From Paralichthys olivaceus (Eukaryota; Chordata; Actinopteri; Pleuronectiformes; Paralichthyidae), in NCBI RefSeq assembly GCF_024713975.1, contig NC_091106.1:12317001-12381000 (forward strand): 64,000 bases of DNA, read 5' to 3'. Below, piece by piece: positions 1 to 16,303 of this stretch. How positions within the stretch are numbered: position 1 is the stretch's first letter; each line of letters begins with the position of its first letter. The notes under the pieces were generated by a model. The model was not told where the DNA came from and searched no databases. It saw only the letters and a list, made by a program, of their open reading frames with translations. Position numbers and translations under genes: made by a program.

Positions 1-2108
1 TCGAGAATTATTGAATGTGTCCTTGTAAGTGGACAGTCTATTATCTTCCCACTGGTCTTCCTGCACATTGTGCAAAAAGCCAAATATTTTGGGAGGTAAA
101 TGTAAACACTTTTGGACCTTCTTCCACACCGTACATCTGATACTTGACAAAGATGAAGGCAAAGCAAGATTAGGACCTAACTCACTTCCGTGTTTGCTTT
201 ACGCCGAAGTCTCTCTCGTGTTCGTAGTATTTGTCTTAAACATCGTGCTATTCATCAATGTCTGCGTTACCAAGTTTCACTGCGACTTCTCACTCTCACG
301 GCTGTGGGTTTAGTTGCTTGTGAATTTGTGAATGAAACAAGCAAAAAGCCAAATATCATATTAGACACGGTGTAGCTAGAGAAGCCGGTATATGTTTTCA
401 GTCCTGTTGTATCTTTGGAGTGCTGTGATTTGTTGGGATCAAACCGCGAGAGAACAACGCGAGAGTACGATGATCAGAGGGCCTGACTGACCGTCTGTTT
501 GTGTGTAGATGAGTGTGTTTGTGTGTATGTTTGTGTATGTGTGTGTGTATATGTGTGTGGTAGACTGGGGATGCGGTGATGATCGCAGGGAGCAGATTAT
601 TCCGCTCAGCCATTTGACCGCAGATGCTATGTGTTGTTGTCGATGTGACGGGAGGAGGGTGAGTGATGCACTTTGATTTATTAGCGAGGAAACCGGTTCA
701 TGTAAAATAAATAAAAGCATCAGGGCCAGAACAGCAGCATCACAACACTGTCAACGTCAACGATCTGTTAACTGCACAGACCCCTCGTTCACATTTAACA
801 CATCTGTAGTGTTAGCTAAACCACCGGAGCTAACAGAGTGGAGGACATTCAGTGATAATCAACCGTTGCGTTAGCTTTCTCTCACTAACCAAACCAGACT
901 CACGGCTGCTAACGTTAGCTACACACGAACCAAACACGAGAGAATATAAATAACATGGTAATAACATGGTGGGGAAGGAGGTACAGGCTGTTAGCTTTTA
1001 TTACTTTAGCAGGCAGCAGCTGTGTTAGCTAGTTAACACCTGTTTGGTAAACATGTTAGTGCTACAGGACACTTGAGCTTAAAGATGTTTCAACTTCAAC
1101 ATGTTGAATCCTCCTCTCCGTGGAGGCACCAGCATCTTGTGTTTGTGTTAAATATGTCTGTGTTACTGTGATTGTGATTTGGGTTTTTTCCTTTCAAACA
1201 ACTTGGGTGATCTCAATGAAAGCTAGTTGAAAACACATATTCTCCCTTATTAAAAATAAATCCTATATCTGGGACTATGAAGATCCCTTCAGAAGTTTAA
1301 TACTCTGACAAGATGTCTCCTACTTCAGGATAGAGTCCTCAGTGGTTTACACTTATTGTTAAGTGAGCAGTGGGTGTACATGAGACTTCACAGATCAGAC
1401 TTGTGCAAATTTCATATTGGATCATAAACTGTGATATCATTCCACCTTGAACCCAGGGACTGAAGTAGCCTCGTCTTTTCTGCAGATCAATGTGAAAACA
1501 ACATTCAAAGAAACATAAAGCAAAATACCTTTTGATTTGAGGGAGGGGCTTTCATTTGCTGTGTTATTCTTTGCAGTAGTGCTCTGATCCTTATCCCAAA
1601 TCTTATTATAACCAACAAAACTGTGTGGCACTGAAAATTAGAGCACGCATTACAGTGAACACCTCCACCATGGTCCAACACAGTCCCCTTAAATTCGAGC
1701 TTTACCAAAATTGTACACGGTCTTAGATATCAGTTCCCTAACTATGCCAGATTTTTGTCATCAATATTCACAAATTATAATTTTTTTGTTATCAGTTGCA
1801 CAAGAGTTATTATATGAGGTAGCTCAGAGATATAATATAGACAGTGAGGCAGTATTTAACAGTCACTAGGTTTACATGGGCAGCAATATTCCCACTATTG
1901 ACCTTATTCTGAATATTCTATCTCCCACCTTTTCAGCCAGAAGGAGGAAAGTCCATGACACCATGAGTCCTCCAGCTCTGCCCATGATCTTCTGCTGTTG
2001 TCACAGGAAAATCTGGTTGCATTCAGCAGCAGGAACCGAACACATCTCTTATTTTCAGCCCAATTATTATTATCTGCCTCCACACACTGCTATGGAAGGA
2101 CAAGCACA
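1..2108. promoter_or_regulatory. Upstream and 5' UTR region of cilk1; no gene recognised
   Basis: No coding exon was recognised here. The first kilobase is promoter-like, with scattered CpG, an imperfect TG-rich microsatellite at about 498-558, and a splice-donor-like AGG/GTGAGT at about 657-664 that could end a non-coding first exon of cilk1. Splice acceptors ending at 2006 (TCACAG) and 2058 (ATTTTCAG) could start the UTR exon that carries the cilk1 start codon. In mammals CILK1 shares a divergent promoter with FBXO9. A minus-strand ATG at 611-613 (reading MAER) has a reasonable context but no early donor or FBXO9-like sequence follows it, so FBXO9 cannot be called. A short plus-strand open frame at 29-313 has no recognisable family and is probably chance. 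Confidence 0.45.
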
Positions 2109-6717
<4,609 letters not shown>

Positions 6718-8100
6718 TGGCCTCACTGGAGCTCCGATCTGTTCTGCGCTCCTAAGAACTCTTTCACCTCCAAAGAGTAGGCCTAGTTATTTTGTAATCC
6801 AAACGTGTACATACATCTTACACAGCAATAAACTTTGTTTCATGATGTGTACCATGGATGTTGTGAGTTGTAATATATCTCAAGTATGTGTACAGCAAAA
6901 TGCAACCGGCCAAAATTTGAGGCAGGGTTTTTTTTTTATTATTATTTTCTATCTCTGTGACTTACACTGTTGTCCTACAGAGTTTACACCTGTACCTTCA
7001 GTTTTGTATCAGATTCATCATTGAATGCTCTTCACCAACCTCTATACATTATATATGCATATTATAACTTTATGAAAGTTTCACTGTGACTTGTTTTTGG
7101 CCAACTTATTACTTTGCGTCTGTACAGTTCAGCCATTTTTTTTACTTACCTGCTGTATTTGTTTTATAATGGTCAACTTGTAGCTATTATTTGTGCATTA
7201 TATGTTTGAGATGAAATTCAAGGCAGTGCTGTGATTTCTGTAAAATTGCAATGCGAGTGGTTGCCATGTTTATAAATCTGTTTACGTTTGACCAGTGAAA
7301 TGGTCCAAGTTAACACATTTTATCTTCTCGGTCACACCGAGTGTGATTGTTGAACAGCCAGTTATTGATTGTGATTAAACGTTCGACTGAGTGTGTGCCG
7401 TACAGACTTTTAATTAATTTGGTGTTTTAGATATATTTTTAATTCATTATTATATAACAGTCCATTCTCCATGCCTCGTTCAGTGGCTGTAACAGGGTGA
7501 GCACAGGAGGTGCAGCCGGATTAATCTGATGTGAAAGGTTCATCCAGGTCACTGTTAATCCTATACGTGCAAGGATATAATGATGCAATAATTCAGATTA
7601 TTTGTGCCAGAGTCAAAACGCAATATAATGAAATGTGCTTTTGACTATATTTAGTATATAGAAAAAAAGAAAAATGCTGCAAATTCATCATCAGGCTGTA
7701 AAAGTGATATATATATAAAATAAAATAATTATTAAAATAAAAATCATAATTTTAAAACGTGTATAATAAATAAATATTGGAATAGAATTATTATTCATGA
7801 TTGAGCTACATACAGATACAGATGATTCTCCTGCAGGATGTTTGGAGTGAGTCTTTGTGTTCTAGTAAACATTTGATTGTGTGTCTTTTGTCCCCTTTGG
7901 CTTGTGGCTGCACTGGAGTGATGTTAATTCGTATAAGAAGATATTATCCCCCCACACAGAGTCATGAAGATGGAGCCGTGGTATTTCTACTTTTAAGCAC
8001 TTCCGCGTCTTTTGGAGTCACGTGATCTAAACCAACCCACCAATCGCAGCCTCGTGTGGTTTCTCCCCTTTACTGACTTTTTTCTCTCGAAGAATAAAGT
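6718..8100. other. 3' UTR of cilk1 and cilk1-gsta intergenic DNA
   Basis: A polyadenylation signal AATAAA lies at 6827-6832, about 110 bases past the cilk1 stop, with ATTAAA near 7375 as a possible distal signal. The remainder is AT-rich and includes a very A/T-biased stretch at about 7690-7800. No gene is seen. Confidence 0.5.
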
Positions 8101-8107
8101 TATATAA
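8101..8107 (+). promoter_or_regulatory. TATA box of the alpha-class GST gene
   Basis: TATATAA lies about 30 bases upstream of a stretch that could be the transcription start (about 8130). It is followed by a likely non-coding first exon ending at a donor near 8165 (ACAT/GTAAGA). An acceptor (TTTCTAG) at 8249-8255 then leads to the exon with the start codon. The untranslated first exon matches the usual structure of alpha-class GST genes. The start-site position is inferred. Confidence 0.5.
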
Positions 8108-8296
8108 CATCTCAAACTTCTCTGGCACCGGCCACTCGTCCCACAGCAGACCTGAGCCCTGCACATGTAAGAGGACTCGGCTTCAACACCCGCACCCTCG
8201 TGTTCATGCAGTTTGATTTGTAACATGTGTTTTCCTCCACTTTGTTTATTTCTAGCTTCGCAGTTTTATAATCCCACCTGAGGACCAAGAGAAGCC

Positions 8297-9220
8297 ATGG
8301 CTGACAAAGTTGTGCTGACCTACTTCGACGGCAGAGGGAAAATGGAGCCGATCCGCTGGCTCCTGGCTGCAGCGGAAGTGGAGGTGAACACAGGTTTCTT
8401 TACTTTTCTTCCTCTGGTTTCGTGGTTTCAAACTAACTTCTTGAATGTGACTGAACATCTGTTGCGTTCACAGTTCGAAGAAGTTTTCCTGAAGACCCGG
8501 GAGCAGTACGAGAAACTCCTCAGTGGTGAGTTGTTTGCGTAAAGTGATTATAAATAAAAAAGTACTTTGCGTTTTCCAAATCACGATTCTGAGTTGTCAG
8601 TTTTTATTATTAGCGCCACCTATCGGCTAGAGAACGCGTCAATCACTTGTATTTAATTTAAAACTATAACCTGTAACCAGATGAAGGGTTTTTAGCATGA
8701 GACTGCTTGGCTTTGTGTTTTTATCCATTTAAAGGTCCAGTGTGTAAGATTTAGGTGAAAGGGAACTATTATGAAATGTAATGTAGAATAATCCTCATGA
8801 TGTTTTCACTAGTTCGTTTCATCTAAATTGTATGAATCGTAGTTTGCTTTACCCCAGAAAAGACCCTTCATATTCAAATACTTTATATTTACATGGAGGG
8901 GGTCCTCTCTACGGAGGCCGCCATGTTTTTTACATTAGTCCAGACTGAACAAACTAAACACCTTTTGAGTTTTTATGACATTTGAAGCTACCACGGGTTC
9001 TTTTTCATGTTTGGAAGGAGAGGGTGAGGTGAGGGGTGTTCAGCTGCAACATGAAACTTCACCACTTGATATCACTAAATTCTACACACTGTACCTTTAA
9101 ATTAAGCTGGTGTTCTTTCTACCTCAATGTTTTGTTTTGTTCTATTGTATTGTGTTTTGTTGTGTTCTGATACACGAGCTGCTATGACGACTTAATTTCC
9201 CTCCGGGGATGAATAAAGTA

Positions 9221-9260
<40 letters not shown>

Positions 9261-10413
9261 GGTGTGTGTGTGTGATTTTAAAGAAGTTGAACTCTGCAGA
9301 TTATTCAGTCCCTGCTTTTGAGTTATATTCTTCCCCCCCAGCGGAATATGTTCACTCTGAACTTGAACTCAACCCAAGAGTAACCAGGGTGTGGTGGGGA
9401 GTTGTCCAACAGTTAACCCAGCAACTCCCCCGTGTGTTTAAAAAAACTAATCTCACAGCCTCTTTTATTATGAAGTAATCTTACTTCAAGTATCACGTGA
9501 CGCTGAAAATCAAAGATACAGAGCACTGGTTTTAAAACTTAATGTGTTACTGCCCTGTGTCTCCTGCTCTGCAGATGGAGATCTCATGTTTCAGCAGGTT
9601 CCCCTGGTGGAAATAGACGGCATGAAGCTCATTCAGACCAAGGCCATCCTGAAATACATCGCAGAGAAGTACAATCTCCACGGCAAAGATCTCAAAGACA
9701 AAGCCATGTATGATCCCTTCATTCGTTAATGTATTTCAATACTGTGTGCTGGGATTTTTGTAGAACATGGTCAAATGTGGACGCTTCTCCTCAGGATCAA
9801 CATGTACTCGGAGGGACTCTTGGATCTCATGGAAATGATGATGATACTGCCGTTTACCTCGGATAAAAAACCAAAACTGGACAATATTGAAACCAAAGCA
9901 AAGCAGCGCTATATGCCTGTGTTTGAAAAGGTACCAATACACCTGCTGTATATCTGAAATAGCACTGGGTGCAAACCTCTGCCACAACATTCCCCTTAGG
10001 AAACATTTAAATTCACAACATCCAGATGTTTCTGCTGAACTTTCTCAGGCTCTGTCTGGACCTGTGTACCTGGTGGGAGGCAAACTGAGCTGTGCAGATG
10101 TGCAGCTGCTTGAATGCACCCTGATGCTGGAGGAGAAGTTTCCTGGCATCCTCTCAGACTTTCCCAACGTCAAGGTAAATTTTATGCAAGGTTTGAGACC
10201 GGAGATAGAAAAGAACAATAACAACAAAGAGATCGAACAGATACATAAAAAGTGCTGTAACTAACACTGAATACTGTGTTGAAGTCTTTCCAGGGCAGGA
10301 TGTCCCGGGTCCCCGCCCTCAGCAAGTTTCTGCAGCCGGGCAGCAAGAGGAAGCCGCAGCCAGATGACGTCTACGTGAAGACGATCATGGAGGTGTTGAG
10401 ACTCAAGTTTTAA
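8297..10413 (+). CDS. gsta: Glutathione S-transferase, class alpha, 217 aa
   Basis: This is a cytosolic class-alpha GST that conjugates glutathione to electrophiles such as lipid-peroxidation aldehydes. Coding exons: 8297-8383, 8474-8525, 9575-9707, 9795-9930, 10049-10174, 10294-10413. The frame is intact over 217 residues; family members have about 222. The catalytic tyrosine is Y9 in [14 protein letters not shown]. The glutathione site is seen as [10 protein letters not shown] and QTKAIL, and the C-terminal helical domain includes [16 protein letters not shown] and a [11 protein letters not shown] motif. Residue 15 is lysine where mammalian alpha GSTs have arginine; from memory this lysine is common in fish. 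The fifth coding exon has an acceptor at 10046-10048; an earlier AG at about 10000 would put a stop in frame. The third intron (8526-9574) holds a TIR element and a retroposon-like tail. The numbered fish paralogue cannot be assigned. Confidence 0.9.
8729..9101. mobile_element. Non-autonomous element with terminal inverted repeats (MITE-like)
   Basis: The element begins with TTTAAAGGTCCAGTGTGTAA, and its last 25 bases are the near-complement, ending CACTGTACCTTTAA. That gives inverted ends of about 25 bases around a roughly 370-base core without coding capacity. It sits in the third intron of gsta. The end motif resembles a repeat I remember as common in fish genomes. The superfamily is not identifiable from sequence alone; a short TTTAA or TTAA duplication is possible at the ends. 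Confidence 0.65.
9120..9260 (+). repeat. Retroposon-like 3' tail ending in an ATCT microsatellite
   Basis: A segment rich in TGTTTTGT is followed by a short unit (AATTTCCCTCCGGGGATGAA) and then TAAAGT and about ten copies of ATCT (9219-9260). Tails of the form 'ggggatgaataaagt(atct)n' are typical of fish LINE/SINE 3' ends. No coding remnant of a LINE is visible, so the source family is uncertain. Confidence 0.5.
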
Positions 10414-10603
10414 TTTCAATCGGCTACTGTTGAACATCAGAAACACTCATCAAACATCTAATGAATAGTTATATTTACTGGTTTATGTTGAGATGAATAC
10501 TGCACTGGGGCAATAGCACTAATCCACACGGTACCACATGAAATAATGTAGTTTGTTTTTCTTCTAATAATCGGTGAATGTAAATGAAGTGAAGATGCCA
10601 CTA

Positions 10604-10609
10604 AATAAA
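10604..10609 (+). terminator. Polyadenylation signal of gsta
   Basis: AATAAA lies 190 bases beyond the stop codon, inside ACTAAATAAAAAGTC. It is the first canonical signal downstream, so the mRNA probably ends near 10625. Confidence 0.55.
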
Positions 10610-10625
10610 AAGTCTACTTCTGGAG

Positions 10626-11416
10626 AACATTTGAGAAGCTGCAGTTTTGTTTTCTTTGTCAAACAAATGGAATATCACCAGACCTGATACACAAAAAGGA
10701 AATCATAATTTTAAGAATCACTCTCTTACATTTAGTTTGGCTAGTATTATACATTTAAATCATTTCGCCCTCAAAGATAAAGAAAGTGAGAAGTCAGGAA
10801 TACACATTTAAGTAGTTAGAATACTTCAGTTTAATATCCTGCAGCACAAAACTGATGTAGAAGTGTAAACTGTAAACTGCCAAGACAAACAATTACACCC
10901 ACAGAGGTCATGTACATCTGTTGTGCCTCCAGTGCTGTGAGCGAATACATCAGTGTATAAAGACAAAATTAAATAATATAAACTCACAAGGTTTAAAAGA
11001 AAAAAGGTTTGACTTCTATTTGAGAGATTTATTTCAAAAATGTTGATTTTAAATCAATTCTTCACACCCACTGGAAGCTTATATAAGGTTTCTGGTCCCA
11101 TGAAACTTAATCCTGATCATGTATTTAAACAGGTGATGGTTTTAACAACAATGGTTTTAATGTAGTGACTGATCAGTGTATTTTTGTATTTGATGGAAAT
11201 AATGAAATCTACAAAATAAGCTTCAAATCCTGTTACTGATGGTTTGGAATGAACTCTTTCAAAACAGGACACATTTAAATACCAAGCTGTCGTATCAGTG
11301 CATGTTATTACAAGTAGCAGATGTCTGGTTTTAGTGTGCTGACATGGAACGACGTTCTCTTAGTTCATCGAGACACCGACAGTGTCTCCTCAGTCTGGTC
11401 GGGGCCGTTCCTGCAC
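10626..11416. other. Convergent intergenic DNA and tmem14a 3' UTR
   Basis: This AT-rich interval separates the ends of gsta (+) and tmem14a (-). On the minus strand an AATAAA signal at 11028-11033 probably ends tmem14a transcripts near 11010, leaving roughly 400 bases between the two transcript ends. No coding sequence is seen. Confidence 0.45.
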
Positions 11417-12385
11417 TCAGGCCATGATCAGGAGCAAAAGTCGAAACACCATCAACAAACTGCAAGAAAACAGACGAAAGGCCATGAAGGAGCCACTAAA
11501 TCAACAAGTGTGAATTGCGAAATAGCGTTGCACAATCTTCACATTGCACAACACATATCTGCACGCTGACCTTAGCCCCGACATAATCCCAGCAGGCAAT
11601 AATTTTCCAGACTTCTTGTATCTCATTCCCATGACTACTGCAAGGGTTCCAGAGGCAACTGAAAGACAGAACCAATGGCGTGTTAGTGGCTGGATATTAA
11701 AACCAGTTCTCTTTGGTCACTGTAAAAATTATAGAGAAACACAACAGTTCCCACAATGAGCAAACACTTTGCTGACTGCGGAGAGAAAAAACTCCCTCGT
11801 TAACTGGAAGAAACCTCGAGAACCAGACCCAGTGAGGGCGGACATCTGCCTTGACCGGTTGGGAGAGGTTGGGAGCAGAGAAAAATGGGTAAGAGAGGAG
11901 AGGAGAGAGAGAGAGACCAGGGGGAGAGAGGAGAGGAGAGAGAGACCAGGAACAGTTGTGTAACCATCAGGTTTCAGCTCTGACTAGTTATAATGAAAAC
12001 AATAAGACTGACAATTATGGATGATAGCAGCAACTCTTCATATGATAATAATAATAATAATAATAATAATAGTTATTGTTATGTCTGGTATCGTGAATGT
12101 ATGAGAATGATCCTTTCCATACTCACTCAATGAGACCTTAATGTCCTTTGGCTCATTAGAGATGTTGTAGGCACCATAAGCAGCTAATCCACCAAAGACT
12201 AACCCAGCCATGAGGGACATCACGCTGCCTGCAGTGAGACACATGAGGACAATCAGGGTCCATCCTCTCATACATCGATCGAGCGGCTGAGCTTTTCTCT
12301 CAAGTTTCTTTCAACCTTTTCTCTTGTATCCCATGAATCCTCCGAGGGCGATGGCCGCAGCGTAGCTGAACCCGATCCAGTCCAT
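11417..12385 (-). CDS. tmem14a: Transmembrane protein 14A, 100 aa
   Basis: This is a small TMEM14-family membrane protein with four predicted hydrophobic helices. Family members sit in mitochondrial or ER membranes; TMEM14A has been linked to mitochondrial membrane stability, and TMEM14C to porphyrin transport. Coding exons on the minus strand: 12385-12316, 12228-12127, 11658-11571, 11459-11417, with matching phases. The start [16 protein letters not shown], then [50 protein letters not shown] and the leucine-rich tail [13 protein letters not shown] match TMEM14A (99 aa in human) better than TMEM14C, which is longer and ends differently. The first intron is only 87 bases, and its donor is weak (AAAAG/GTTGAA). 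The second intron holds a fish repeat. The next gene downstream, gsta, is convergent. Confidence 0.9.
11736..11995. repeat. Fish interspersed repeat with purine-rich tail
   Basis: The core reads GAGAAAAAACTCCCTCG, then GGAAGAAACCTCGAGAACCAG, then GGGCGGACATCTGCC and CTTGACCGGTTGGGAGAGG, followed by an imperfect GAGAGAGGAGAGG array (about 11893-11955). I recognise this core as a repeat that recurs in percomorph genomes, but I cannot name the family. It lies in tmem14a intron 2. Confidence 0.55.
12042..12070. repeat. Trinucleotide microsatellite (ATA/TAT)n
   Basis: About nine tandem copies of AAT/ATA lie in the second intron of tmem14a. Confidence 0.85.
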
Positions 12386-12830
12386 CGCTAAACTGCACAC
12401 AGGGAGACACTTGACTTCCACACGTATTACACTGACACTGGTCGTTTCTTTAAGTCCACACGTGAATCTATTCTCATCATATCTCAAACAACAAGTTTAC
12501 TAAAACTCTCCTCCATCTGCCGGCAGGACGCCGGAGAGGCCGCTAGATGTCACTGTGATAAAAACATTCAACAACAGAGGAAGACTTTCACGGACATGAT
12601 CTATTCTACACTCACATCGACGCTGACTCAGCACACGCTGAGGCGCTGTCTTTAGAAAGTTGTTGTGTTCGTGTGTGTGTCTTTGTTTTTACCTTTGAGT
12701 GGAAACAACAGCAGCAGCTCAACGTTACCTTCGATCTGTCACTGCACTTCCTGGTTGCTGCCGCACACTAATGCGCATGCGTGATTTGTTAAATATGCTG
12801 CGTTCGCCGGCCGAGCTTAAAGTGGGAATT
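12386..12830 (-). promoter_or_regulatory. Promoter and 5' UTR region of tmem14a
   Basis: This CpG-bearing, more GC-rich segment lies immediately upstream of the tmem14a start codon, with local CpG enrichment around 12520-12550 and 12740-12820. The exact start site and any non-coding first exon are not determined. Confidence 0.35.
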
Positions 12831-14083
12831 CAAACATCAACAAAATAAGATATTTTCATTGGTCAAAATAGAATTAAACAGATTAATACTTGAATAAAAT
12901 GCACACATACGATACATGTACTAAATCATCACCCAGTTTTAGACACAACGTTGACCATTTAGAATTTAATTTAAATATCTATGAACTCAAATGATTATTA
13001 CAAAGTTTTGCCTTCCATATTAGTAACAGCCTTGGTATGTGTCTGAATGCTGATCAGGTCAGATGAAGTCCCTGCACTGTAAAACATCAGGCTGGAATTT
13101 TGAAAAAAAAAAAAAAAAAAATCTCATGTTAATTTAACATGTAAAATCTTAAATTCAAATTAATCCACCTTAAAACTTGACTAAAAATTAAATATTTGCA
13201 CCACTTTGGACCTCGTGAGCGAGTTGTTTGTACTTGGTCTTTTGAGTGAGTTAGCTCAAATCATATTTTTTTAAAGGAACAAAACAGGCATGTTAAGTGA
13301 CTGAACAGCATTTCCGATTGAGATTCTGACTTAACTGTGCAACACATTGCTTTATTTTGGTGATTAGATTTCATTATAATTCTGTAAGGTGATATTTGTT
13401 AACATTATATTTGTTACCATTTAGAAAAGGACTGTGTGAAAAACCTTCACTATCTGTTTAAATAGGGCTGTGTGGTTCTGATAGAAATCTCCACAAACTA
13501 AATTACACATTGAAAACCCAAGGACAGGGAGAATTATTTGGACAAAGTAAAAGTATGGGCTGTGAGTTCCTGAGCCAAAGCAAGCTGTTATGTGTTGTCT
13601 GTAGTGTTCATTGTATTTGTGAAGGTACATACACAAACAACAGAGGTGGTGTTGAGGTGAGCAGTCAATATGTTTCCTACAAGATACATTTATTTATTCT
13701 GGCCTGCAGCTGTCCCTCTGGGAGCTCAGGGTCAGTTCAGCATGATTTACTCCAGCTCTATAAAAAAAAGTGTTTAATTTATGTAAAAAAGGGAATTATA
13801 CAGATGGGTTCTACATGTTTTTCCACTTGATGTAATGTGATGCAATAATGATAACCTCAGGCACCATGGCTATGAATTTTTAATCAGTCAACATAAGATT
13901 GTTCAAAATTTTGATTTTTACAAACATAAATAAACATCAGTCTAATTCCTGCAGTAAAACTTTACAGCAGAGGACTTCAGATACACTGGTGCTCCTCTAA
14001 TAACAGTGGCTGAGACGTCTTATTAAACGTGTTGAGGACAGTAGGACAAAAGAGACCATTGGACTCTCCCCAAAGAAATTCAC
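12831..14083. other. Intergenic DNA between tmem14a and agpat5
   Basis: AT-rich DNA with a poly(A) run at about 13103-13121. Open frames here are short and have no recognisable family. I see nothing else. Confidence 0.4.
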
Positions 14084-16303
14084 TTTATTTCACTCAGATT
14101 CCCCATTTCCAGAACGTACACACACACACATTAAAGGTTTCATCATTTCACAATAGTCCTCAAAAAGTGTAAATGCATTCTTAGAGCAAAATAAGCCACT
14201 ATGAAGTGTAGACAATGTGACCGCGAGCTGCAGCGAGCAGCAGCTCCTGCACGCTGGAGGTCACCTGCTGGAATAAAGAGCCACTGTGGCCCCCTGTGGG
14301 AGGGCTGAGGACCAACTCCTCCAGAGAGAAGGCACACATTTTCAAAAACCATTGGCATTGAAATACTGTCTACGCAGAGTTTCCTGATGAGTTACAGTCT
14401 GATCTTGTCAGGATAAAAATAACTATAAAATGGCTGACAAGGGTCGTTTCAGAACGAGGAAGGATTATTCAAGTGAGGTATCAGAGAAACATGTAAAAAT
14501 CATGAGATGTATTGTACCGTGATCCACTTGAGGAAAACATATGGCGGACTGACTCTAAAGGAGAACTAGATAGCAAAACTTGTAAAGTGACATGTGGAAA
14601 ATGCAATGGTTTCATCTCAGTAAACGACCACAATGGACACAGTGCTTTTCACAATACAGTGATGATTATAATACAAATGGCTTTGAGTGCACAGGAACCT
14701 GTGATATTCTGTTCACATGGCTTTGTCAGCTTTTTGCTAGGTAGGTATTTTCAAGTGAGCTGTAACACAATATTAAAAGTAACAAATGGATAAAAAACTT
14801 ATGGAACTCTGAATAAACAATAATAATAAAAATAGATATAATTATAAAGTATTTAGGCCAAAAATACACCTTGTTTTGGCAATGAATGATATTTTAAAGT
14901 TAAGCGATATTTGACGTCATAGAATGTCTATAAAGACGGACGAAATGATTTCTCTCCAAAAGTGAAGGCAAAATGTCTCGACTGCCAACTGGAGGATGGC
15001 TACAGTAAAGGTCATAACCTCACCTCCTCCATGTTTGTATCAAGGACATGGACCAAACTAAAAAGTCAAAGTCGAATAAGACATTTTCTTATCACACAGA
15101 CGTTTGTTCAACCGCTAATTTTCCTGGCAAGTTTGGTTATAATTAGTTATTTGATGCTATAAAAAGAAAAACATTGATTGACAGTTGAGCAGACTGGCGA
15201 TTGGTGGAGCTTGTGTATCGCTCCATCTCCGATTGCTACTGTTATTTTAGACTCAGTCTCCATTTGACGACATCGGCAAAAGATGTTAGCTTTCGTCTCT
15301 GGGATATTTTGGCTTCATTTCTGGATAGTGGGAGCAAGTGGAGAAGGGCTGTCCATCTTTATTTACAGTCTATATTTTACATTGGTAGAACATTTTCATC
15401 TGTAACACTCATTCCTCTATACGAGCTCACTGTGGCATCTGTTCAGCTAAAAAAAACATTTTTTTTTAAATAATAATGAATGGGTTTTGGAAAATAAGGA
15501 AAAAACAAACATTTGCTCCTTTTTTATGGCTACATTCATTATCGCTATGAAACAAGTGATGTCACTATGAATAGTTATGGTAAACATTACAGCTGGTGTC
15601 ATGTTTATGAGCTCCTATAGAAGACTGCATATCATTTCTTTTATTCTACTAATGTAAAAACATCACTTAAAATGAGCGAAGTGCATAATCCTTCTGACTA
15701 TTGACTTGGCATCAAAAACAGACATTTCAACCAATGTCAACTAATCAGTGCACTTCGTTATAACTGAACAGTCGTCAGGAGGCTCGTGCACTCTGTCAGT
15801 TACACACAGTATCTGACCATCACCTTTAAACGAGTTTTTAAAGAACTCGGCACACTTTGTTGACAAAAATAAATGTCATATGAGAGCTTTAGAGAGCATG
15901 CAAGAATACTAATTTGGGTAACTCCTATGAAGGGGAAAATATTTTAAGAGGGAAAATATGTTTAGAGATGTATGTAGCAATTTTAATTTCATAGTAGATA
16001 TCAAAGGGGATTTCTGAGAAGCCCAATATTTGACTTTAATACAAATCCACTCATGTTTTCTCATCGTTTCAGGCTGTAAATCCGAGTAACGCGCAGGAAC
16101 AAGTAGCAAAAATCTCACATTTCTGTTCAGCTTTCGGCTCAAGGTCAACATTAAGCCAGACGTGCGGGATAAAGCGCTGAGCCTCTTATCAGATAACTGC
16201 TCTGCATCTGGAACACACCTTGTGTTGTTGCGAAACAGGAAAATGGCACCGTCTCTCTACGTGTTTTTGCGTCTCACTGTGGCAGCCTCTGCTTGTCCAT
16301 TCG
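14084..16303 (-). other. Probable long 3' UTR of agpat5
   Basis: No other gene lies between the agpat5 stop and a minus-strand AATAAA at 14084-14089. If that distal signal is used, the UTR would be about 2.2 kb and would contain a complete copy of the TIR repeat (14918-15375). Closer signals are possible. The UTR length is inferred from sequence only. Confidence 0.35.
14918..15375. mobile_element. TIR repeat family, copy A (full-length, about 460 bp)
   Basis: The left end CATAGAATGTCTATAAAGAC is matched, in inverted form, by the right end (CCATCTTTATTTACAGTCTA). The internal sequence matches copies at 45335-45722 and 57153-57797, with shared words such as CATGGACCAAACTAAAAAGTC, TTAGTTATTTGATGCTATAA and TGACAGTTGAG. 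It has no coding capacity. It lies in the probable 3' UTR of agpat5. Confidence 0.65.

Noticed and set aside
398-720. Possible first exon of fbxo9 on the minus strand
   Set aside because: The open frame is a low-complexity THTHIHKH repeat from a TG microsatellite, with no F-box-protein sequence and no clear early donor.
9961-10048. Using the earlier acceptor at about 10000 for the fifth coding exon of gsta
   Set aside because: In the required phase it reads into a stop within about a dozen codons. The acceptor at 10046-10048 restores the family alignment.
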